Source of the DNA: Geobacter sp. | GTDB taxonomy: Bacteria; Desulfobacterota; Desulfuromonadia; Geobacterales; DSM-12255 | DNA length: 11,970 nucleotides | Direction: 5' to 3' | Assembly: GCA_012026855.1 (NCBI GenBank) | Contig: VEOV01000322.1 | Coordinates: 1 to 11,970 of the forward strand | Shown here: positions 6,511 to 11,970 of the stretch, in pieces | Numbering within the stretch: position 1 is the first letter of the stretch | Layout of the letters: each line of letters starts with the position of its first letter | The notes under the pieces: model-generated | What the model was told of the DNA's origin: nothing | The model's input: only the letters and a program-made list of their open reading frames with translations | The model's database searches: none | Program-made: the position numbers and the translations under genes

Positions 6511-7197
6511 ATGCACCTGCTGGTGGTGGAAGACGAACGTAAAATTGCCGAAGCCCTAAGATCCGGGCTGGAAGCGGAAGGCTACGAGGTTACTACTGCG
6601 GCGAGCGGCGAGGAGGGGTATTTCTGTCTTACTACCGACAGTTATGACCTGATGCTGCTTGACCTGATGCTTCCTGGTAGGGACGGCATGGAAATCCTGA
6701 GAACGGTCCGCAGTAAGGGGATTACCACGCCAATACTGGTATTGACCGGCAGAGATACGGTTGAGGATCGCGTTTTAGGACTCGACAGCGGTGCCGATGA
6801 CTATCTGGTGAAACCGTTCGCATTTCCAGAACTGCTGGCCCGCATCCGGTTGCTGCTGCGGCGTGGCGTTCTCGAACCGCAGCACCTTCTGAAAATTGAC
6901 GACCTTGAGCTGGATCTGCTGGCACACCGGGCAATCCGCTCCGGCCAAACCCTGGATCTCACCGTGAAGGAGTTTGAGCTGCTTGCCTATCTGCTGCGGC
7001 ACCGCGGGCATGTTGTCTCCCGCGAAATGCTGGCCCGGGAGGTGTGGCAGGTTCACGAGCGCTCAACACCTCTGGACAACGTGATCGATGTGAACATGGC
7101 CCGGCTGCGGCGCAAGGTAGACGGCCCCTTTGACAGGAAACTGATCCGCACCCTGCGTGGGGTGGGCTTCTGTGTGGGGGAGCCGGTGCATGGCTAG
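6511..7197 (+). CDS. OmpR/CusR-type two-component response regulator
   Basis: The 228-residue DNA-binding regulator has an N-terminal receiver domain (about 1-118) with the acidic pocket E7-D8, phosphoacceptor D51 in LMLLDLMLPGRDG, T79 and K101 in the usual KPF motif. A C-terminal winged-helix domain (about 127-225) follows, with LTVKEFELLAYLLRH, then RSTPLDNVIDVNMARLRRK and the RTLRGVGF end. This is closest to the CusR/CopR subgroup, whose members often respond to metal or envelope stress, but the signal here is not readable from sequence. GGAGAGG (6499-6505) with a 5-nt gap sets the start. The kinase ATG overlaps its last codons by 8 nt, so both are one operon and a cognate pair. The likely target is the cytochrome gene downstream or its own promoter; this is inferred from position. 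Confidence 0.93.
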   Translation: MHLLVVEDERKIAEALRSGLEAEGYEVTTAASGEEGYFCLTTDSYDLMLLDLMLPGRDGMEILRTVRSKGITTPILVLTGRDTVEDRVLGLDSGADDYLVKPFAFPELLARIRLLLRRGVLEPQHLLKIDDLELDLLAHRAIRSGQTLDLTVKEFELLAYLLRHRGHVVSREMLAREVWQVHERSTPLDNVIDVNMARLRRKVDGPFDRKLIRTLRGVGFCVGEPVHG

Positions 7198-8554
7198 CGG
7201 GCCCGGGATCAGACTGCGATTCACCATGATGTATGGTGTCGCGCTGATAATGACCACCATGCTGCTCTGCAGCGGGATCTATTTCTTTGTCCAGCGGGCA
7301 TTGATGGGGCAGGTCGAAAATCATCTTCACAAGGATCTGGCAACCATCCAGGAGTACTTGAAATACGATCAGGCCAGTTTGATCAAGCTCGCCGATCATG
7401 GTCCGATCCTTCTGTTCCGGGTGCTGGACGGTGCACAACCGTTTATTACTTCCGATGATTGGAGTTCCTCAAATCTGGGAAGTATTATCACCGGTCAGTA
7501 TCCGGACAATGCCCTGTTTTCGGTTAATGCTGACAGTGGCAAATCTTATCGGGTTCTGACCGGGACTGCCACATTGGGGGGGCACAACTACCGCATCAGT
7601 GTGGCACATAACGAGGAGGCGGTCCGGCAAATTAAAAAAACGCTGGCTTTGATTCTCCTGCTGTCCCTACCCGTGGCCGTGGCGATCTCTCTGATCATTG
7701 GGTACTTTCTGGCCGGACGGGTGCTGGCGCCGATCAGCGCCATCACACGCAAGGCCGAGGAAATTACCGCCGAAAACCTGTCCGAGCGGCTGCCGGTTGG
7801 CAAGAGTGGCGATGAATTCGACCGGTTGGCAACGGTATTCAATCAGGCATTTGCCCGGCTGGAAGATGCCTTTTACCGGTTGAAACGGTTTACCGCCGAT
7901 GCCTCCCATGAGCTGCGCACGCCGCTGGCAGCGATCCGCAGTATCGGCGAGACTGCGCTGCATGCTCACAATGGGTACGGCGACCGGCGCGAGGCCATCG
8001 GCAGTATCCTGGAAGAGAGCGACCGCCTGAGGCAGACGATCGACTCGCTGCTGGTGCTCTCCAGGGCAGACTCCTGCCAGGCTGAGCTGCTGCGCGCGCC
8101 GGCTGACCTTTGCCTGCTGGCCAGTGAGGCGGTCGAGTTCCTCAACGTCCTGGCGGAAGAAAAGCACCAGACCATCAGGCTGGATGCGGCGGAACCGGTG
8201 ATTGCATCAGTGGATCGTAACACTATCCGGCAAGCGCTGGTCAACCTGCTGGACAACGCCATCAAATATTCCCCGGTTGATGCCGAAATTGCCCTGACAA
8301 TCGGGCATACCGCCAGTAACGAACCTTATGTCGCCATAAGAGATCGCGGTATCGGTATCCCGGAGGCCGATCTTCCGCGGGTATTCGACCGCTTTTACCG
8401 GGTCGACAAGGGGCGCTCCCGCGAACAGGGCGGGGCCGGACTGGGGCTGGCGATAGCCAAATGGGCAGTTGAGTGTAACAACGGCAGGATCGAGGCATTC
8501 AGCACATTGCATCAGGGAAGTGAATTCCGCATCATATTTCAGCCGCGGAGTTAA
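7190..8554 (+). CDS. Membrane sensor histidine kinase, partner of the upstream response regulator
   Basis: The 454-residue inner-membrane kinase has membrane helices at about 14-35 and 152-175 enclosing a periplasmic sensor region of about 115 residues with no domain I recognise. Then come HAMP (about 176-228), a HisKA helix with phosphorylated His240 in FTADASHELRTPLA, and the ATPase domain: N box NLLDNAIKYS (352-361), DRGIGIP (385-391), FDRFYRVDKG (399-408) and GGAGLGLAIA (414-423). All catalytic boxes are intact. I chose the ATG at 7190, inside the end of the regulator gene, because GGGGGAG (7176-7182) lies 7 nt before it. An upstream in-frame ATG at 7157 would add 11 residues with no support. 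The overall layout is that of CusS-like kinases. No CxxCH heme motif or obvious metal-binding His/Cys cluster is seen in the sensor region, so the stimulus is open. Confidence 0.93.
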   Translation: MASGPGIRLRFTMMYGVALIMTTMLLCSGIYFFVQRALMGQVENHLHKDLATIQEYLKYDQASLIKLADHGPILLFRVLDGAQPFITSDDWSSSNLGSIITGQYPDNALFSVNADSGKSYRVLTGTATLGGHNYRISVAHNEEAVRQIKKTLALILLLSLPVAVAISLIIGYFLAGRVLAPISAITRKAEEITAENLSERLPVGKSGDEFDRLATVFNQAFARLEDAFYRLKRFTADASHELRTPLAAIRSIGETALHAHNGYGDRREAIGSILEESDRLRQTIDSLLVLSRADSCQAELLRAPADLCLLASEAVEFLNVLAEEKHQTIRLDAAEPVIASVDRNTIRQALVNLLDNAIKYSPVDAEIALTIGHTASNEPYVAIRDRGIGIPEADLPRVFDRFYRVDKGRSREQGGAGLGLAIAKWAVECNNGRIEAFSTLHQGSEFRIIFQPRS

Positions 8555-8645
8555 CTCCCCGGCCAAGGAGGTGCCAGATCAGTTTTGTCGCACGGCTATT
8601 TCTGGAAGTGAAAACACAACAAACGTCAAACAAGGAGAAGGCATT

Positions 8646-9830
8646 ATGAACAAGCATGTTGCAGCATCAGTCGTTGCCGGTGCCATGATCATGGGGCTGG
8701 CCGCGCTGGCCGGGGCAGCTGTCCCCAAGAAGGAGTTTGTCGGTTCGGAGAAGTGTAAAGGGTGCCATGGTGCAGAATACAAGAGCTGGAAGTCTAGTTA
8801 CCATAGCAAGATGGTGCGGACAAAGGATGACGGCATCCTGAAAGGGGTCGTTGATAAATGGGCTACTGACGGCGTCAACCCGGGCCCAACCAAGGGGAAT
8901 GTGACTGGTAAGGAATTCAAGCTTGATGATGTGGTCTATGTAGTCGGCTCCAAGTGGAAACAGCGCTTCATGGTGAAGAACGAAACCTCGGGAGGGCTGC
9001 AGTTCCTTAATAAACAGTACAACAGCATGAGCGGCAAGTGGGAGAACTATGGCAACAAAAACGACTGGAACACCAACTGTGCAACCTGCCATACTACCGG
9101 CTACCGCATACTCGAATACGATGCTACCTTCGGCAAGCATGGCAGGACGGCCAAGGATACTTACAGCGAAATGAATGTCGGCTGCGAGGCCTGTCACGGG
9201 CCTGGAGCCAAGCACGTCAAGAGCAAATCCAAAAAGGACATCTTCTCCTTTGCAGGCAAGTCAAAAGCAGTGCAGTCCAGGGTCTGCGGCTACTGCCACA
9301 ACCGGATCGAGAACGAAAAGTTCATGACTGCCCAGGGGAATCCCCGCGAGGATCTGCCGGCGCCAAAGGTTGGCGATTCCTTCAAACCTGCCGATGACTG
9401 GACCAAATGGTATCCCGAGCATGCAGTAATGCCTGGAATTCAGCCTGAAGACAAGGTTGACGGCGACTACACCGGTGACCTGAAAGGTCTGTTCATCAAG
9501 GATGAGAAATCCAAGGAGATGGGGGCCTATGATTCGGCCAAGCATCACCAGGAGTATCAGGATTTTCTGCAGTCCAAGCACTATAAGATGGATATTCTGA
9601 GCTGTGTTGACTGCCATGGTGGATTGCATGCCAGCAAGAAGGCTCCGGCAAAGGACGCCAAGGCAAGTTGCGCCAAATGCCACGATGCCTCGTTTACTAT
9701 CGAGAAATACATGCCCGGCACCGGCAAGACCGCCGACAACCTGTTCCTGAGGACTCATACTTTCAACAAGAATCAAACCCGCCCTGGCGGTCCGACTGCC
9801 AAGGGAGAACCGGAATACTTCAAGAAGTAG
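8646..9830 (+). CDS. Periplasmic six-heme c-type cytochrome
   Basis: This exported 394-residue protein begins with a Sec signal peptide (MNKH, hydrophobic to about residue 24, cleavage near AGA-AV). It has six CxxCH heme-attachment motifs at Cys37, Cys145, Cys180, Cys214, Cys320 and Cys342 (CKGCH, CATCH, CEACH, CGYCH, CVDCH, CAKCH). Spare His residues such as H53, H259, H300 and H301 could be distal ligands. The CEACHGPGAKH stretch and the opening FVGSEKCKGCH resemble the cytochrome c554-like group common in metal-reducing deltaproteobacteria. The likely role is electron transfer in the periplasm or at the outer membrane during anaerobic respiration. The ATG at 8646 follows AAGGAGAAGG and begins the signal peptide, so an in-frame extension to 8469 is rejected. 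The gene starts 91 nt after the kinase and ends at a strong terminator, so it may be the last gene of that unit or have its own promoter. The exact electron partner is unknown. Confidence 0.92.
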   Translation: MNKHVAASVVAGAMIMGLAALAGAAVPKKEFVGSEKCKGCHGAEYKSWKSSYHSKMVRTKDDGILKGVVDKWATDGVNPGPTKGNVTGKEFKLDDVVYVVGSKWKQRFMVKNETSGGLQFLNKQYNSMSGKWENYGNKNDWNTNCATCHTTGYRILEYDATFGKHGRTAKDTYSEMNVGCEACHGPGAKHVKSKSKKDIFSFAGKSKAVQSRVCGYCHNRIENEKFMTAQGNPREDLPAPKVGDSFKPADDWTKWYPEHAVMPGIQPEDKVDGDYTGDLKGLFIKDEKSKEMGAYDSAKHHQEYQDFLQSKHYKMDILSCVDCHGGLHASKKAPAKDAKASCAKCHDASFTIEKYMPGTGKTADNLFLRTHTFNKNQTRPGGPTAKGEPEYFKK

Positions 9831-9881
9831 GTTGTTGTGCTGAAATACATGTAGAGATGTTGTCTTGAAAATTGTAATAAT

Positions 9882-9916
9882 GCGGCGCTGCCATCGGTAG
9901 CGCCGCTTCTGTTCTT
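9882..9916 (+). terminator. Intrinsic terminator after the six-heme cytochrome gene
   Basis: GCGGCGCT (9882-9889) pairs perfectly with AGCGCCGC (9899-9906). A G-U wobble and two further C-G pairs extend the stem to 11 bp around an ATC loop. It is followed by the T-rich TTCTGTTCTT. It lies 51 nt past the cytochrome stop and separates that unit from uppP. Confidence 0.85.
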
Positions 9917-9953
9917 CGATAGGTCTGCAAAGCGGAAACAATTCCAGCTGATG

Positions 9954-9961
9954 AAGGAGAG
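9954..9961 (+). promoter_or_regulatory. Ribosome binding site that places the uppP start at a TTG
   Basis: AAGGAGAG lies 4 nt before TTG at 9966. An in-frame ATG at 9951 overlaps the start of this site and has no Shine-Dalgarno sequence of its own, so the TTG is the better start. Confidence 0.65.
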
Positions 9962-9965
9962 ATAC

Positions 9966-10730
9966 TTGAATATTCTGGATGCTTTATTGCTAGGAATCGT
10001 GGAGGGGCTAAGCGAGTTTCTGCCGATCTCTTCTACCGGACACCTTATCCTCGCCTCAGCTTTATTGAAAATCAATCAGACCGAAGCCCATAAAGCATTT
10101 GAAGTTACCATCCAGTCTGGCGCCATCCTGGCGGTTGTCTGGCTCTACCGCCAACAACTTGCAGCTAGATCAGATTTGCTGCTGAAACTGTGCGTTGGCT
10201 TTATCCCTACCGGGGTTCTGGGATTTCTCTTTTACAAGACGGTCAAATCATTCTTTTTGCCATCGACCGTCAGTTACTCGCTGATCGTTGGTGGCATTGT
10301 CTTTATTATCATCGAACGCTATCTCAAGAGCCGTCCGGAACCTGACAGCAATCTGGAGGGAATTTCCTACAGGACGGCCTTTGCCATAGGACTGATCCAG
10401 AGCCTCTCAATGGTTCCAGGAGTCTCCCGCTCCGGCGCCACTATCATGGGGGGACTCATGCTTGGCATGAACCGGAAAGATGCGGCTGAATTTTCATTTC
10501 TTCTCGCCATCCCCACTTTGCTTGCGGCCACGGTCTACGATGTCTACAAGAACTTCAGTACATTCAGTCTTGGAGAAGGGCAGACCATTCTAGTCGGCTT
10601 CATCACTTCTTTTGTTTTCGCCATTATCGGTATCAAGGCGCTCCTCAAATTCATCACCAGCCACACCTTCATTCCGTTTGGCATTTACCGGATTGTCGCG
10701 GGCATCCTGTTCCTGCTGTTTCTGCCGTAA
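9966..10730 (+). CDS. uppP: Undecaprenyl-diphosphatase UppP (BacA family)
   Basis: This polytopic inner-membrane enzyme removes one phosphate from undecaprenyl diphosphate, recycling the lipid carrier for peptidoglycan and other surface polymers. Overproduction in other bacteria confers bacitracin resistance. At 254 residues it is near the usual 260-270. Both active-site signatures are present: EGLSEFLPISSTGHL (E13 and E17 of the acidic motif) and PGVSRSGAT (151-159, containing the catalytic Arg-Ser). Most of the rest is hydrophobic helix, ending in LFLLFLP. I chose the TTG start because AAGGAGAG precedes it and the family commonly begins MNILxAxxLGIVEG. The ATG at 9951 gives a version longer by 5 residues. 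The gene follows the terminator of the cytochrome unit, so it probably has its own promoter, which I could not identify. It converges on the transporter gene with only 19 bp between them and no clear terminator there. Confidence 0.93.
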   Translation: MNILDALLLGIVEGLSEFLPISSTGHLILASALLKINQTEAHKAFEVTIQSGAILAVVWLYRQQLAARSDLLLKLCVGFIPTGVLGFLFYKTVKSFFLPSTVSYSLIVGGIVFIIIERYLKSRPEPDSNLEGISYRTAFAIGLIQSLSMVPGVSRSGATIMGGLMLGMNRKDAAEFSFLLAIPTLLAATVYDVYKNFSTFSLGEGQTILVGFITSFVFAIIGIKALLKFITSHTFIPFGIYRIVAGILFLLFLP

Positions 10731-10749
10731 TACAGGCGCTATGCAGAGC

Positions 10750-11958
10750 TCACTTCACATCCGCCTGCCGGAAGCTCCGGTATAAGAGCAGATCGTAGAC
10801 AATTTTCAGCCCGCCGGCGATGAGAAACGGCGCCCCCAGCAGCGCCGGGTAGGCAAAAAAGACGCCGCAGATGGCTGGCGAAGCGGCAGCGCCCACAGAC
10901 CGGGCGATGGCGGTCACTCCTGAGGCGGCTGACCGTTCATCCGGGGCGACCACTGCCATGGTATAGGACTGCCGGGTCGGCACATCCATCTGGGAGATAC
11001 TGAAACGGAGCAGCAGCACGCTGATGGCCGCGGTCAGGTTGGGCATGAACGGCACGAGGCAGAGCAGAATGTTGGACGGAATATGGGTGAATACCATGGT
11101 GTTGATCAGGCCGATACGGGCTGCGATCCGGACCGCCAGCAGCGCCGATATCCCGGCGAGGATGTTGGCGCCAAAGAAAATGCTCCCCAGCAGCCCGGCA
11201 TCGACGCCGAACTTGATATGAAACCAGTAAGCCACCAGACTCTGAATGACAAAGCCGCCGGCAAAGGCGTCCAGGGCAAACAGACCGCTCAGTTTCAGGA
11301 CGATACCTTTTGATTTATGCAGCCCCAGCAGCAGCTCTTGTCTGGGAACTGTGGTTACCGCTTCAACGGCGGGAGACAGGCAGAGGAAGAGCAGCATGAG
11401 GATGATGCCGCAGGCCGAGTAGCTAAAAATTACCGTCCGGTATGAGTCAATCGCTGCGTAACCGAGGTGCTGCAGCCCTTGGGATAAAAAACCGCCGCAG
11501 AGCGCACCGGAAGCCGTGGCAAGCGAACCGGCCAGATTATACCAGGCAAAGGCTCTGGTGCGCTCCTCACCGGGCAGCAGCTGGGCAAGTGCCGCCTGTT
11601 CAAGGGAGAGGAACGGGCCGATCTCGTTGCCGCTCGGGCTGATGACGCCGATGATGGCGGCAATCATGAGGAAAAGCGGGTTGCCGGTCAGGCTGAAGAC
11701 AACTCCTGCCAGGAGCATGAGACCCGCACCGAGTATCAGCATCCGCTTTCTGCCGATCCGGTCAGCAGTGATGGTTATCCAGAGGGAGATACCGGCGTCA
11801 CCGGCAAGGGTGAGGGTGAAGAGCAGGCCGACCTGAGACTCGGTAAGACCAGTTTCATGGAGGTAGAGCGCCAGAACGACCGAGAGAGCGCCGTAGGCAA
11901 AAAGTCTGATGATGCGACTGCTGAAGAGAAGATAAACATCATTCCGGGTTTGTGCCAT
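10750..11958 (-). CDS. Major facilitator superfamily transporter, substrate unknown
   Basis: This 402-residue integral membrane protein has about 12 hydrophobic segments in two halves, as in proton- or gradient-driven MFS carriers. The family's loop 2-3 motif is readable as TADRIGRKRML (64-74; D66, R67, G69, R70, K71). A second-half segment carries the charged QMDVPTRQSYTMAVV with APDERSAASG just after it, a pattern of drug-efflux-like MFS members. Efflux of a small molecule is plausible, but the substrate cannot be read. It starts at the ATG at 11958 with a poor ribosome binding site (a CAGG directly before the ATG), and only 12 bp of upstream sequence are in the window, so promoter and neighbours are unseen. 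The gene is complete and converges on uppP. Nothing ties it to the other genes here. Confidence 0.88.
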   Translation of the reverse strand: MAQTRNDVYLLFSSRIIRLFAYGALSVVLALYLHETGLTESQVGLLFTLTLAGDAGISLWITITADRIGRKRMLILGAGLMLLAGVVFSLTGNPLFLMIAAIIGVISPSGNEIGPFLSLEQAALAQLLPGEERTRAFAWYNLAGSLATASGALCGGFLSQGLQHLGYAAIDSYRTVIFSYSACGIILMLLFLCLSPAVEAVTTVPRQELLLGLHKSKGIVLKLSGLFALDAFAGGFVIQSLVAYWFHIKFGVDAGLLGSIFFGANILAGISALLAVRIAARIGLINTMVFTHIPSNILLCLVPFMPNLTAAISVLLLRFSISQMDVPTRQSYTMAVVAPDERSAASGVTAIARSVGAAASPAICGVFFAYPALLGAPFLIAGGLKIVYDLLLYRSFRQADVK

Positions 11959-11970
11959 CCTGATTCACCC

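Noticed and set aside
8566..8573. A perfect AAGGAGGT Shine-Dalgarno sequence between the kinase and cytochrome genes
   Set aside because: No start codon at suitable spacing opens a credible frame. The cytochrome has its own site just before 8646.
9261..9941. A 226-codon minus-strand open frame over the cytochrome gene and its terminator
   Set aside because: It is antisense to six CxxCH motifs and runs through the intrinsic terminator. No supporting signals were seen.

Overview
The window looks like chromosomal DNA of an anaerobic, metal- or sulfur-respiring deltaproteobacterium, most likely Geobacter or a close relative. That is an inference from gene content: a cobalt-early cobalamin pathway marked by CbiG, a secreted six-heme c-type cytochrome, and a chemoreceptor-like protein. 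Nothing here fixes the species. By eye the cobalamin region on the left is richer in G+C than the centre.

Left part, minus strand (1-3308): cbiG is followed by one long open frame that joins a complete CobJ/CbiH methyltransferase to a CobQ/CbiP cobyric acid synthase. The frame runs off the left edge. Between cbiG and the fused gene lies a 170-bp element with 28-bp terminal inverted repeats. One end of it supplies the cbiG stop codon.

Centre, plus strand (3397-6252): a good sigma-70-like promoter leads into a two-gene unit, a secreted PstS-like solute-binding protein and, 3 nt later, a 660-residue membrane protein built like a methyl-accepting chemotaxis protein. The hairpin tip that normally contacts CheA and CheW is altered at key positions. 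Just past its stop, on the minus strand (6256-6390), is a 44-codon relic matching the C-terminus of precorrin-4 methyltransferase (CobM/CbiF). It has the orientation of the cobalamin genes, which suggests the sensory pair now sits in a broken cobM-cbiG-cobJ/Q cluster.

Right part (6439-9916): an OmpR-type response regulator and its histidine kinase overlap by 8 nt. They are preceded by a candidate regulator-binding site and promoter. A six-heme periplasmic cytochrome follows, closed by a clear intrinsic terminator. The order suggests a sensor-regulator-cytochrome respiratory unit, but the link is inferred from position only.

Right end (9954-11958): uppP (undecaprenyl-diphosphatase), probably starting at a TTG, is convergent with a complete major facilitator transporter of unknown substrate. 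No rRNA, tRNA, CRISPR array or transposase gene was seen. The best candidates for something undescribed are the CobJ-CobQ fusion, the structured inverted-repeat element, and the binding protein plus degenerate receptor pair in the disrupted cobalamin locus.
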